DNA of 64,000 nt. Origin: PVC group bacterium (GTDB taxonomy: Bacteria; Omnitrophota; Gorgyraeia; B26-G9). Location of the stretch: positions 321,210 to 385,209 of the forward strand of contig JAAEQR010000072.1 of NCBI GenBank assembly GCA_024231215.1, given 5' to 3'. Below the pieces are notes generated by a model. That model did no database searches. It saw only the letters and a program-made list of their open reading frames with translations, and was not told where the DNA came from. Made by a program: the position numbers and the translations under genes. Numbering within the stretch: position 1 is the stretch's first letter; every line of letters begins with the position of its first letter. Below are positions 25,608 through 34,438 of the stretch, in pieces.

Positions 25608-27099
25608 AAGGGATACCTCTAAAGAAATTTTATTATTGATCATAATATTTTTATTTGTTCTCAGTGTGAGGATGTTGGTGCTTTTTCATACTGATGATTT
25701 TCATGGGGTTGCTGCAGGCAAGGTGCTTTTGGCTGAAAAAATTATTAAAAATGATTTAGCTCAGGGAGAGTGGTATACACCGGTGCATCCGCCGGCACAT
25801 ATGGCATTTCTTGTTTTGGCTTTAAATATCGTTGATGATCCTTTATTTGTCCCGAGGTTGATAAGTTTGTTTTTTGGTAGCTTTTTAGTACTTCCTTTTT
25901 TTTATTATATAAAATATATGTTTAATTTCCGAACTGCTGTATTTTCCACCGTAGCTCTTGCGGTATATTCAATGCATATTGCCTATAGTGTTATTGCTAC
26001 ATCTGAAACAATGTTTCATTTTTTTCTTTTTAGTTCTTTTTTGCTCTATGTTTTATTTAAAAGACAAAAAAACTATAGGGTCTTGTATAGTTCTGCGCTG
26101 ATGTTGGGGGTCGCAATTCTATGTCGTTATGAGGGATTGCTTTTCATTCCGCTATTCTTTATTTTTTTAAAGAAAGATTTTAAAGAATCCGGTTTGTTTT
26201 TAGTTATAGTATTTTTGTTGCCGTTAATATGGATGATGGTTAATTGGCGATATAGTCTTAACGGCGATCCTCTCATGTTTCTTAATACAAACGATTTTAC
26301 TGTGCCTAAACAGTTTAATTGGATACGTTCGCAAGGTGTAGCAATGGGATTTAGGTACAAATTGTTATTTTGGCCGCGTTCTTTAGGGGATACATTGGGC
26401 TGGCCTGTTTTTATATCTGGAATTCTGGGGGTTATTCATTGTTTGCGTCAGAAGGAAAAAAGATTTGCTGTTTTAGGTTTTTTCTTTGTTTTTTTTATTT
26501 TTATTTTTCGAACTATACAAGAGTTTCTTTATCTGCAGCCTCGTTATGGGATAACTTTGGGATTGATGCTGATTCCGTTTAGTATTAATTTTATTATTGT
26601 TATTATGAGGGAAATAAATACTAAAGTATTCGCTTGGAGTATGTATATATTGATATTAAGCATGATTCCGTGTTTTATAAATGTGGTTCGGAGCGAACCT
26701 CTTTATATCCCGCATTTTGCTAAAGATGTGGCAGGGTATCTTCGTGATAATATAAGGGAAAATGAGAATATCATTATGGATCACTGCAGTGATGAAAAGT
26801 ATCGTGATCCGATAAAAGTTTTAAGTACTCTTAATCCTAAACAATTTGTTTTGACCCCGTATCTTGTTGTTAAAGACGGGAGATGGTGTGCAGATATAGA
26901 TAAGTTTTTTGAAATATTGGAAAATTATGATATAGACATATTAGTTTATTCTCCATTTGGAGATATTGGCGCTATCCTTGAATTAGAAGAAAAAGATAAG
27001 GTGAGTGTTGTTCGAGGAGTTAGATTCGAATTGCTTTACTCTAAGTCTCCTTATTGTATATACAGGGTAGAAAAAGCAGAGGAGAAGGGAAATAAATAA
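25597..27099 (+). CDS. Polytopic GT39/ArnT-like glycosyltransferase, paralogue 2, 500 aa
   Basis: Sequence and topology closely follow the preceding gene: HTDDFHGVAAGK (D33, D34) in the first loop, PVHPPAHMAFLVLAL, then VPRLISLFFGSF. A 22-bp stretch is identical between the two genes (24459-24480 and 25858-25879), so they arose by tandem duplication or have exchanged sequence. The ATG at 25597 is preferred over the TTG at 25498, which would place 33 non-conserved residues before the first helix. The gene overlaps its upstream neighbour by 11 bp, and its TAA overlaps the aminotransferase ATG (TAATG). The C-terminal 110 residues are soluble and predicted periplasmic. Confidence 0.75.
   Translation: MKIKRDTSKEILLLIIIFLFVLSVRMLVLFHTDDFHGVAAGKVLLAEKIIKNDLAQGEWYTPVHPPAHMAFLVLALNIVDDPLFVPRLISLFFGSFLVLPFFYYIKYMFNFRTAVFSTVALAVYSMHIAYSVIATSETMFHFFLFSSFLLYVLFKRQKNYRVLYSSALMLGVAILCRYEGLLFIPLFFIFLKKDFKESGLFLVIVFLLPLIWMMVNWRYSLNGDPLMFLNTNDFTVPKQFNWIRSQGVAMGFRYKLLFWPRSLGDTLGWPVFISGILGVIHCLRQKEKRFAVLGFFFVFFIFIFRTIQEFLYLQPRYGITLGLMLIPFSINFIIVIMREINTKVFAWSMYILILSMIPCFINVVRSEPLYIPHFAKDVAGYLRDNIRENENIIMDHCSDEKYRDPIKVLSTLNPKQFVLTPYLVVKDGRWCADIDKFFEILENYDIDILVYSPFGDIGAILELEEKDKVSVVRGVRFELLYSKSPYCIYRVEKAEEKGNK
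25858..25879 (+). repeat. 22-bp direct repeat, copy 2 (paralogous GT39 genes)
   Basis: Identical to 24459-24480. The surrounding genes share only partial similarity, so this island either is under strong constraint or was exchanged recently. Confidence 0.7.
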
Positions 27100-28346
27100 T
27101 GAGGTATAAAATTTGCAGAGGAAGAATCTTGTTTTCTGTTGATTTATTATTGGCTTTTGCTCGCGCATGTTTTAAAACTAAAAAACAGAAAGAATGTTTC
27201 ATTACCGATTTTGAACAGAAATTTGCTGCTTATATCGGGTGTAAGCATGTGATTGCTGTTTCTAGCGGAAAGATTGCGCTTTACCTGGCATTAAAAGCGT
27301 TTTCAGCCAAAGCAGGAGATGAAATTATTGTTCCGGCATATACGGTTCCGGAAGTTATTGATATGATTGTTCTTTGCGGTTTATCTGTGATATTTGTTGA
27401 TATTAATTTAGATGATGCCAATATGGATGCTTCTTTAATAGAAGAGAAGATTACGGAACGGACTAAATTTATATTAATGACACATATGTATGGATATCCG
27501 TGCCGGACAGAGAAAATACAAAGCATTGCACAACAGTATGGACTTACGATTATTGAAGATGCGGCACAGGCTTGCGGAGCTGAATATAAAGGTGAAAAGA
27601 CAGGGACATTTGGGGAAATAGGGTATTTTAGCTTTGGTATGTTTAAGAACTTAAATACTCTGGGTGGAGGGATGCTGGTTACAGATGATTCTGGGGTTGC
27701 TTCAGAGGTAATTAATTTAATGGCCGATTTTAGCCCCGCAGTAAGAAACCCGGATCTAACTAAAAAGGCAATTATTGCTACGTTTATTTCTATGTTTACG
27801 CATCCGGTATTATTTTCTGTTTTTGTCTACCCATTGCTGTGGCTTTTATCCTATGGGAAAAAAGATTGTGTTGGAAATTTATTTACAGCGAAAGCTGTTG
27901 ATAGCGGATTTTTAGAAAAACTAAAGGTTAGGTTTGCCGGAAAACAAGCGGTAATTGGATTGCGGCAATTAGCAGACCTGGATAGACTTAATGAGCATAA
28001 AATGAATAATGCGGATATTCTTAATAAGGGATTAGATCAACTAGCTGAAATAGAAATTATTCAACAGTGTAAAGATGTTAAAAATATTTATCTTAATTAT
28101 GTTATTAGAGTAGATAATCGCGATAAGTTCAAGGAATATTTATTTAATAGAGGGATTGATTTGAGTGAGGGAGCGGTTATTTGCTGTGCAGACTTAGAAA
28201 AATTCAAAAACTTTTATAGTTTATGTCCCAATAGCCAGACATTGGAGAAGGAGAATGTCTATATCCCAATTTATCCGCCATTGAATGTTCGGGATATGGA
28301 GAGGTTTATTTCTATTATTAAGGAGTATTGTGAAAGCACTCGATAA
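27099..28346 (+). CDS. DegT/DnrJ/EryC1-family PLP aminotransferase with hydrophobic insertion, 415 aa
   Basis: This family transfers an amino group to keto-sugars using pyridoxal phosphate. Visible features are AVSSGKIALYLAL, the PLP-contacting Asp154 in IIEDAAQACGAEY, and the Schiff-base Lys183 in SFGMFKNLNTLGGGML. Unusual for the family, residues 225-252 form a long hydrophobic stretch (FISMFTHPVLFSVFVYPLLW) that could sit in the membrane. The gene is placed between two GT39-like paralogues and overlaps both. The hydrophobic insertion and this context suggest it may act on a membrane-bound or polyprenyl-linked sugar (inference). Confidence 0.85.
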   Translation: MRYKICRGRILFSVDLLLAFARACFKTKKQKECFITDFEQKFAAYIGCKHVIAVSSGKIALYLALKAFSAKAGDEIIVPAYTVPEVIDMIVLCGLSVIFVDINLDDANMDASLIEEKITERTKFILMTHMYGYPCRTEKIQSIAQQYGLTIIEDAAQACGAEYKGEKTGTFGEIGYFSFGMFKNLNTLGGGMLVTDDSGVASEVINLMADFSPAVRNPDLTKKAIIATFISMFTHPVLFSVFVYPLLWLLSYGKKDCVGNLFTAKAVDSGFLEKLKVRFAGKQAVIGLRQLADLDRLNEHKMNNADILNKGLDQLAEIEIIQQCKDVKNIYLNYVIRVDNRDKFKEYLFNRGIDLSEGAVICCADLEKFKNFYSLCPNSQTLEKENVYIPIYPPLNVRDMERFISIIKEYCESTR

Positions 28347-29748
28347 AAATAATATTAAGTATAGAAACTTATTATCCGAAGAGAATTGGCAGTTTTTGAT
28401 ATTGTTTCTGATTGCTTTTTTTGTCCGGCTTGTGTTTTTGATGATTACGGATAATTTTACCGGACCGCAGACAATGTTGAAGATTATTACTGCTTCACAT
28501 ATTTTGAATTTTCCAGGACTTATACACAATGTATATTATCAACATCTGCCATTTCATTTATATTCATTAGCAGGTTGTATATGGGTTGGGATTGAACAGA
28601 TATTGGCCGGTCGATTTTTAAGTCTTTTTCTCGGAACACTATCGGTAATTCCTTTTTATTTTCTTTGCAAATCATTGTTTTATAAAAAGAATGCTTTTTT
28701 TTCTGCTTTAATTTTTTGCTTTTTCCCGGAGCAAATTATGCGAAGTATTGTTACTGATTCACATGCATCTGCGATATTTTTTGTTATCATTTCATTATAT
28801 TTTTTTACTCGGCATAATTTTATACTTTCAGCAATTATTTTGGCTATTGGGTCTGGATATGGATATATTTGCTGGCTATTTGTACCGATTTTAACATTTT
28901 CCATTATATTATTTGATGTGGCGAAAGGTTTGAAAAAAGCCAAAAATGTGTTTATATTCTTAGGGATTTCTGTAGTAGTACCTATTGTTTTCCTGCTTTT
29001 AACTCGGGCGAAGTATGGAAATCTTTACTGTTTTATCCATAATTTTTTTGAACAAGACTCTTTTTCTGAATATTTTTACTATTTTGCTCTCAGAATCAGA
29101 ACTTTTGGTCAACAAATTATATGGGGTGTGCATCCGGGATTTTTCCTATTAGCTGTTGTTGGGATGATTTCCGAATTATTAAAGAAGAGATATCAACCAG
29201 TAGTTTTTTGGTTTCTATCGTTGTTTTTATTGGTTTGTTTGGGTGTTTTTCACTACTTGATACCAGTTATGACCCAGGCAATTTTGGTCTGTTCTTTGTT
29301 TTTAATTCCTTTTTCTATAGAAGGAGTAAGAGTGGGTTTAAATACCTTAAGGATAAATAGCAGGTTTTTAAAATTTACTATGATATTATTATTTTGTATT
29401 TTTTCCTTATGGAAAACAACTTTGATAAGGCCGTTAATTCCAGCATTTATAAAGGATGCGAGTCAATGGCTAAAATGTAATGTATCAACGGAAGATATGA
29501 TTGTTATAGATAATAATGAAGAGCTTGATGATTATCATACCTCGATTGTTATGTTGAGTGGAATGCCGCCGTCGATTTTCTATTATGGGGAGAATTCGTT
29601 CAACTCTTGGGTAGATAGTATGCCTAATGACCGAAAGCAATACTTAGTTAGTTGTAAAATAAATGCTCCTTTTATCTCAGGCATTTCGATGGAAAGGATA
29701 ATTGATTTTAGTAAATGTAGAATATTTACGATGAAAGATTCTTTATGA
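28330..29748 (+). CDS. Polytopic GT39/ArnT-like glycosyltransferase, paralogue 3, 472 aa
   Basis: This is the third member of the local family. MITDNFTGPQTM carries the first-loop Asp (D41), YQHLPFHLYSLAG matches the second loop, and AGRFLSLFLGTLS matches the helix start seen in paralogues 1 and 2. About ten hydrophobic helices are present. The start is taken as GTG 28330, which follows AAGGAG by 4 nt and overlaps the aminotransferase by 17 bp. A TTG at 28285 would add 15 residues with no ribosome binding site. Its stop overlaps the following GT4 gene (ATGA). Confidence 0.73.
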   Translation: MKALDKNNIKYRNLLSEENWQFLILFLIAFFVRLVFLMITDNFTGPQTMLKIITASHILNFPGLIHNVYYQHLPFHLYSLAGCIWVGIEQILAGRFLSLFLGTLSVIPFYFLCKSLFYKKNAFFSALIFCFFPEQIMRSIVTDSHASAIFFVIISLYFFTRHNFILSAIILAIGSGYGYICWLFVPILTFSIILFDVAKGLKKAKNVFIFLGISVVVPIVFLLLTRAKYGNLYCFIHNFFEQDSFSEYFYYFALRIRTFGQQIIWGVHPGFFLLAVVGMISELLKKRYQPVVFWFLSLFLLVCLGVFHYLIPVMTQAILVCSLFLIPFSIEGVRVGLNTLRINSRFLKFTMILLFCIFSLWKTTLIRPLIPAFIKDASQWLKCNVSTEDMIVIDNNEELDDYHTSIVMLSGMPPSIFYYGENSFNSWVDSMPNDRKQYLVSCKINAPFISGISMERIIDFSKCRIFTMKDSL

Positions 29749-30845
29749 AGCTTACGTTTATTACGAGAGAAAACTTGGATATGCCTGCGGTGAGGGTGCG
29801 TTGTTTTGGTTTTGCGCAAAACTTGAAAGAGTTTGGATTTGATACCAAGGTGTTTTCTTATGCACATGACCTGGGAGCTAAAAGTGGAAAAGATGAAAGA
29901 TTGCTGAGGGGAAGAGATAAGATTAGACTTAATATCAGGGCATTCAAGAGGCTTTTTAACGATGATTCTATATTATTTGTGCAACGGTTCAATTATCATT
30001 CTTTTGCGCCGTTTTTTATAAAGTTAGCCGGTAGACGCAAACTTGTATTTGACCTTGATGATTGGGAAGCTAGAGAAAACATAGACTATTACTTTGGCCG
30101 GATTCCCAGTTCTAAGGCTGAGATTGGGATGAGGGTTATGGCTAAACATAGTAATCTTTGCATTGGAGCAAGTTGGTTTTTAAGAGATTTTTTGGCTAGG
30201 TATAGCCAGAATGTTATATATATTCCGACGGGAGTGGATACAGATATATTTTATCCTGAGGAAGATGCTTCAATAAAAGAAGAGGTTGTTTTATCCTGGT
30301 TGGGAACAATGCATAGACAGGATAATGTGGAAAATATAAAATTTTTTATAGATTGTTTCCAGGAATTATGTTTGCAGTTTAATAATATCAAGCTTGATAT
30401 TGTTGGGGATGGATTATATGCGCAGGAAGTTCAGAAATTAGTTCAGCCAACAGATAAATCTCGAATTAGACTAAAGCCCTGGCTGAATCCTTCAGATGTC
30501 CCAGCTTATTTGAAAAACATTGATATTGGCGTTATGCCGTTAATTCAGGATACAAAATTTAATAAAGCTAAAAGTCCGACCCGGCTTTTTGAATATATGG
30601 CTAAGGGCAAACCAGTGGTAGCAAGTTCTATCGGAGAGGCTAATCATGTTATCCAGGATGGCGAGAATGGATTTTTAGCTGGAGATAAACAGGAATTTAT
30701 AAGTAAGCTTAGTGGATTGATTGAGGATGAGACCCTCAGGAAAAAGATAGGAAAGAATGCACGGCATACGGTAGAGGAAGAATATTCTTTGAAGATATTG
30801 TCGCGACGCCTTTTTGAGGCACTAAAAGAATTACAGGGGATTTAA
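29745..30845 (+). CDS. Glycosyltransferase family 4, 366 aa
   Basis: This is a GT-B fold enzyme. The N-terminal half begins MKLTFITRENLDMPAVRVR and contains VFDLDDWEARE. The C-terminal half has LSWLGTMHRQDN, KLDIVGDGLYAQEVQ and KSPTRLFEYMAKGKPVVAS, then a glycine-rich DGENGFLAGD typical of GT4 donor-site loops. It resembles the GT4 gene at 16382, including the shared DDWE motif in the acceptor half. It is translationally coupled to the GT39-like gene upstream (ATGA). No substrate can be assigned. Confidence 0.88.
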   Translation: MKLTFITRENLDMPAVRVRCFGFAQNLKEFGFDTKVFSYAHDLGAKSGKDERLLRGRDKIRLNIRAFKRLFNDDSILFVQRFNYHSFAPFFIKLAGRRKLVFDLDDWEARENIDYYFGRIPSSKAEIGMRVMAKHSNLCIGASWFLRDFLARYSQNVIYIPTGVDTDIFYPEEDASIKEEVVLSWLGTMHRQDNVENIKFFIDCFQELCLQFNNIKLDIVGDGLYAQEVQKLVQPTDKSRIRLKPWLNPSDVPAYLKNIDIGVMPLIQDTKFNKAKSPTRLFEYMAKGKPVVASSIGEANHVIQDGENGFLAGDKQEFISKLSGLIEDETLRKKIGKNARHTVEEEYSLKILSRRLFEALKELQGI

Positions 30846-30846
30846 T

Positions 30847-30943
30847 TTGCCATATATACAATTTTTTCATCGAAATCAGCAAGCTACGCCACCCGCCATT
30901 GGGGCGGGTGACTATTTCTCTTCAAAAATTGCATATATGGCAA
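30847..30943. repeat. 97-bp palindromic element with 20-bp terminal inverted repeats
   Basis: The arms at 30847-30866 and 30924-30943 are inverted repeats matching at 19 of 20 positions. The centre contains a perfect 8-bp GC-rich stem: CACCCGCC (30890-30897), loop ATTGG, GGCGGGTG (30903-30910). The whole element can fold into one long hairpin. It sits in the longest gap of the 52-kb gene run, just before a radical SAM gene, and may act as a transcription attenuator or be a MITE-like insertion. It is not the same sequence as the element at 2341-2442, but the architecture is similar. Confidence 0.7.
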
Positions 30944-30961
30944 TTGCAGGCAGGATATAAT

Positions 30962-32428
30962 ATGAAAATAGTTATTGCTAATTCTATAGGTGTTGATAAA
31001 AACGGATATTATATTATTCATTCTCCCAGTCGTTGGTCAGAGGGAGTAAAGAGCCGGCATAACTGGTTTGCTTACTATCCCTGGGAGTTGGCATATTTAT
31101 CAGCTCTTTTAAAACGGGAAACAGCGCATGAAGTTTGTTTTTTGGATGGATGTCTGGAACAGTTAAAGGCAGATGCTTATTATGAACGGATTATCGCACA
31201 AAAACCTGATTTTTTAGTTATAGAAAGTGCAACAAGGGTGATCGATGAAAATACAGAACTGGCATTAAAAATAAAAAAATCATCAGGGGCAAAGATAATT
31301 TTTACCGGCCCACATGCCAGTGTGTTTCCGAAAGAGCTTTTGGAAAAGGGTATTGACTATGTTTGTATTGGTGAATATGAATATGCTGTTTTAGAATTAA
31401 TCCAGGGTAAGAATAAGTCTGAAATACTGGGATTGTATCCAAATGCCCGCAGGCCGCTTTTGGATGTGAATTCTCTGCCGTGGCCGGAAGATAATGATGT
31501 TAGTAGGCTGAGGTATAGCCAGCCGGGAGAACCGAGTTCTGAATTTCTTGAAGTACAGATGTATGGTTCCAGGGGATGTCCAATGTCGTGTAATTTTTGT
31601 GTGGCAAGAAATATTTACTATGATCAGCCTAATTGGCGTAGTCGGGACCCACAGGATATTGTTAAAGAGCTACGCTATTTATCTGAAAAATATCCGGCAA
31701 TGCAGGGTGTTTTTTTCGATGAGGAAGTGCATAATGCTAAAAAAGAATTCATTTTAGAGTTGAGTAACGCGATTGTTGAAGCTGGATTAAATAATCTTCA
31801 TTATGAAGCGATGTGTGATGTGCGTTTTTTGGATGAAGAGACTTTAAAGGCAATGAAAATGGCTGGTTATTATAAAATTCGAGTAGGAATAGAAACAGCT
31901 AGTATTGAAGTGAAGCAGGGAATTAATAAATCTATGGATCTTGATTTGGTGAGACAGCGTTTAAATTTAGCGAAAACTATTGGGATTAAAACTTATGGTA
32001 CGTTTACTTTTGGTGCTTTAGGTTCGACTATGGCCGAAGATAATAAGACGGTTATTTTGATTAAGGATTTAATTAAGGATAAGCTTTTGGATAACTTGCA
32101 AATTTCCATCTGTACTCCTCAGCCGGGCACGCCTTTTTATGATCAGGTAAAAGCGCAAAAATTTTTGCGTAATAATTTAGATTTTACGGATTTTGATGGA
32201 GGGAACTTTGCTGTTGTTAGTTATCCGGGGTATGATTTTAAAATGATAGAGCGGATGAAAAATAAGGCTTTTCTGATGCGGGATCACTGTTTTTTTAAAT
32301 CAAAAATTTGCAATTTTGAATTTTTTAGCTGGGTAAGGTCTATTTATAAACGTTACGGGGTGATTGGATTATTATCTAAAGGTTTACGCAGGTTACCTGC
32401 AGAAGTGCGGTATTTTTTATGGAAATAA
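30962..32428 (+). CDS. B12-binding-domain radical SAM protein, 488 aa
   Basis: The cobalamin-domain-like N-terminus includes WELAYLSALLKRE, IIFTGPHAS and VCIGEYEYAVLEL. The radical SAM core has CxxxCxxC at C206, C210 and C213 (SRGCPMSCNFC). RVGIETAS and TPQPGTPFYDQ follow. The N-terminal region closely resembles the first module of the double fusion at 10467: both carry SRW.., FxxYPWELAYLSALL/FYLAYAAALL and GEYE motifs. The ATG at 30962 is chosen because AGGA lies 9 nt upstream; the longer reading from TTG 30899 would translate through the palindromic element. Its last 10 bp overlap the next gene. A carbon methylation or similar radical reaction is expected; the substrate is unknown. Confidence 0.87.
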   Translation: MKIVIANSIGVDKNGYYIIHSPSRWSEGVKSRHNWFAYYPWELAYLSALLKRETAHEVCFLDGCLEQLKADAYYERIIAQKPDFLVIESATRVIDENTELALKIKKSSGAKIIFTGPHASVFPKELLEKGIDYVCIGEYEYAVLELIQGKNKSEILGLYPNARRPLLDVNSLPWPEDNDVSRLRYSQPGEPSSEFLEVQMYGSRGCPMSCNFCVARNIYYDQPNWRSRDPQDIVKELRYLSEKYPAMQGVFFDEEVHNAKKEFILELSNAIVEAGLNNLHYEAMCDVRFLDEETLKAMKMAGYYKIRVGIETASIEVKQGINKSMDLDLVRQRLNLAKTIGIKTYGTFTFGALGSTMAEDNKTVILIKDLIKDKLLDNLQISICTPQPGTPFYDQVKAQKFLRNNLDFTDFDGGNFAVVSYPGYDFKMIERMKNKAFLMRDHCFFKSKICNFEFFSWVRSIYKRYGVIGLLSKGLRRLPAEVRYFLWK

Positions 32429-33321
32429 GTGTTGTTATTGTTACCTGGAATGCGCAGAAATTTATAAGAGAGTGCCTGGATTCTGTTTTTAATCAAAGTG
32501 TTCAGGATATGGAAGTTATTGTAGTGGATAATGGATCGACCGATGATACGTTAAATATATTAAATGAGTTTCAGTCCAAGATACTTTTGATTAAGAATAG
32601 CGAGAATAAGGGGTTTTGTTTTGCCAATAACCAGGCGTTGCGCCGGGTTATTGGCAGGTATGTATTGACTTTAAATAGTGATATTGTACTGGATAATGAT
32701 TATATTACATGTTTAAAGAATCATCTTGTTGAACGTAAAGATGTGGGAATGGCACAGGGAAAATTTTTACGTATGGACAGACGGACGATAGATGGATTAG
32801 GATTGAAACTATCTTGGGCGAAACGGTTGTTTAATATTGCCGAAGGCCAAATAGATAGAGGGCAATATGACAAGCAGAGAGAAATATTTGGTCCTTGTGC
32901 TGCGGCAGCTTTATATAAAAGAGAACTAGTTCAGGCGGTGCAGCATGAGGGTGATTTTTTCGACAATAGTTTTTTCTTTTTAGTAGAAGATTTTGATGTT
33001 GCCTGGCGTGCGCAGAAATTAGGATGGAAAGCGTTATATGAGCCGCAGGCGGTATGTTATCATTACAGAAGCAGTTCTGACCATGTGTCTTTATTTAAAC
33101 AGTATCTTTCTTTTCGTAATCGGTATTTTTTGCTTATAAAAAATGCAGATTTAAAGACATTTCTTATCGGAATTCCATATGTATTTATTTATGATTTCCC
33201 GCGATTATTATTTCTATTGTTTAGAAATCCATATACAGTTCAAGCACTTAGGGAAATCAAAGAATTAATGCCGGATTTACTGAAGAAACGACGGGCACAT
33301 GTGTGTCGGGGTATAAAATAG
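32419..33321 (+). CDS. GT2 glycosyltransferase, rhamnosyltransferase WbbL-like, 300 aa
   Basis: The GT2 N-terminus is VSVVIVTWNAQKFIRECLDS, then VVDNGSTDDT and LNSDIVLDNDY (DXD region). FFFLVEDFDVAWRAQKLGWKA is the ED..D..WR acceptor-base motif of WbbL/WcaA-like enzymes. A hydrophobic C-terminal segment may associate with the membrane. The closest local relative is the gene at 59531, which shares GACGAAVLY/GPCAAAALY and FYEDLDIAWRA. The start overlaps the upstream radical SAM gene by 10 bp. A deoxyhexose donor is likely by family but unproven. Confidence 0.87.
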   Translation: MEISVVIVTWNAQKFIRECLDSVFNQSVQDMEVIVVDNGSTDDTLNILNEFQSKILLIKNSENKGFCFANNQALRRVIGRYVLTLNSDIVLDNDYITCLKNHLVERKDVGMAQGKFLRMDRRTIDGLGLKLSWAKRLFNIAEGQIDRGQYDKQREIFGPCAAAALYKRELVQAVQHEGDFFDNSFFFLVEDFDVAWRAQKLGWKALYEPQAVCYHYRSSSDHVSLFKQYLSFRNRYFLLIKNADLKTFLIGIPYVFIYDFPRLLFLLFRNPYTVQALREIKELMPDLLKKRRAHVCRGIK

Positions 33322-33322
33322 A

Positions 33323-34438
33323 ATGAAAAAGTTTACAAGAAGAGAACTTTTGAAAACTAGTCTGGGCTTGGCTGCATCTGTAGTTTCTACCCAAGTTTTC
33401 CCGCCGTATTTACACGGGCAGCCGGAAATAATTCAACCGCAGTTAAGTAAGGTAGCTATAACTAAAGGAAGCGATATTCGAAAGATAACAGAGGAAGCAT
33501 TAAACCTGATTGGCGGGGTTAAACAGGTTGTTAAGCCGGGACATAAGGTGTTTATTAAGCCTAATTATATAAGTGGGGGATTGATGGGGCATGATCCTGT
33601 AACTGCCGGGGAGATTCCACATCCGGAAGTTGTAGCTACAGTAGCCAGAGAATGTGTTAAGGCAGGAGCTAAACAGGTGATTATCGGAGAATGGATTGAA
33701 CGGCCCTTAGCTGTTGAATGGGGTGGTAAGTCTGGTAAGAGCGGGGCTCAGGTTAAAACTCTGGTTGATTTTATTAATAAGAAGTTTGGGCAGAAGGTGT
33801 CGTTGGTTAATCTAAGGGAATATACAAGTTCGTTTCTTTATGTTCCTTCACAAACAAAGCTGCAGTGGCTGGCAATTCCGAAACTTGTAGCAGAGGCTGA
33901 TTTAGTTGTTTCTGTCCCGGTATTTAAAACGCATCATCGTCCGATTCCAGTTACTTTAGGAATGAAGAATTTTGTAGGAATAATGCCGTCTGTTTTATAT
34001 GGAGAGCCTCGGATGAAGCTGCATGAAGCAGGAATACATCAGATAGTTGTGGATATTGCTAAGGGGATTAAGCCTAGACTTACAATAGTTAGCGGAGCGT
34101 ATGGGATGGAAGGCGAAGGAGTGTCTCTTTTTTTGGAAGGGACTTCGGTTGATGTGAGCCAGCGTCTGGGAGGCGGGTTAGTAGTGGCGGGATTTGACCC
34201 TGTGGCAACTGATGCCACAGCTACGCGTGTTATTACTAAAAACTGGCAGCCAAGGCCGAAGGATGAGGATTTGGGCGTTCCTTGGTATATCAAACATTTA
34301 AGAATGGGGTTCCAGCAGGGATTAGGGGAAATTAGGCAGTCCCGGATTAAAGTCGAAGGATATTCTCTAGAGGAGATTGCAATGTCTTGGCAGATGCCTG
34401 AAAATAATACTTATCCTGAATTACCAGGACACGTTTGA
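33323..34438 (+). CDS. Tat-exported DUF362 protein, 371 aa
   Basis: The N-terminus MKKFTRRELLKTSLGLAASVVSTQ.. is a twin-arginine signal (TRRELLK), implying export of a folded protein. The mature part shows DUF362 features: KPNYISGG, a VPVFKTHHRP segment and the MKNFVGIMPS block followed by GEPRMKLHEAG. DUF362 proteins have no settled function. One within an envelope glycan cluster, and exported by Tat, suggests a cofactor-bearing periplasmic enzyme. It starts 1 bp after the GT2 stop and its own stop overlaps the next gene's TTG start. Confidence 0.8.
   Translation: MKKFTRRELLKTSLGLAASVVSTQVFPPYLHGQPEIIQPQLSKVAITKGSDIRKITEEALNLIGGVKQVVKPGHKVFIKPNYISGGLMGHDPVTAGEIPHPEVVATVARECVKAGAKQVIIGEWIERPLAVEWGGKSGKSGAQVKTLVDFINKKFGQKVSLVNLREYTSSFLYVPSQTKLQWLAIPKLVAEADLVVSVPVFKTHHRPIPVTLGMKNFVGIMPSVLYGEPRMKLHEAGIHQIVVDIAKGIKPRLTIVSGAYGMEGEGVSLFLEGTSVDVSQRLGGGLVVAGFDPVATDATATRVITKNWQPRPKDEDLGVPWYIKHLRMGFQQGLGEIRQSRIKVEGYSLEEIAMSWQMPENNTYPELPGHV

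Noticed and set aside
30899-30961. N-terminal extension MGRVTISLQ... of the radical SAM gene
   Set aside because: It is a translation of the palindromic element; ATG 30962 has AGGA at proper distance and begins with the family-typical MKIVIA.
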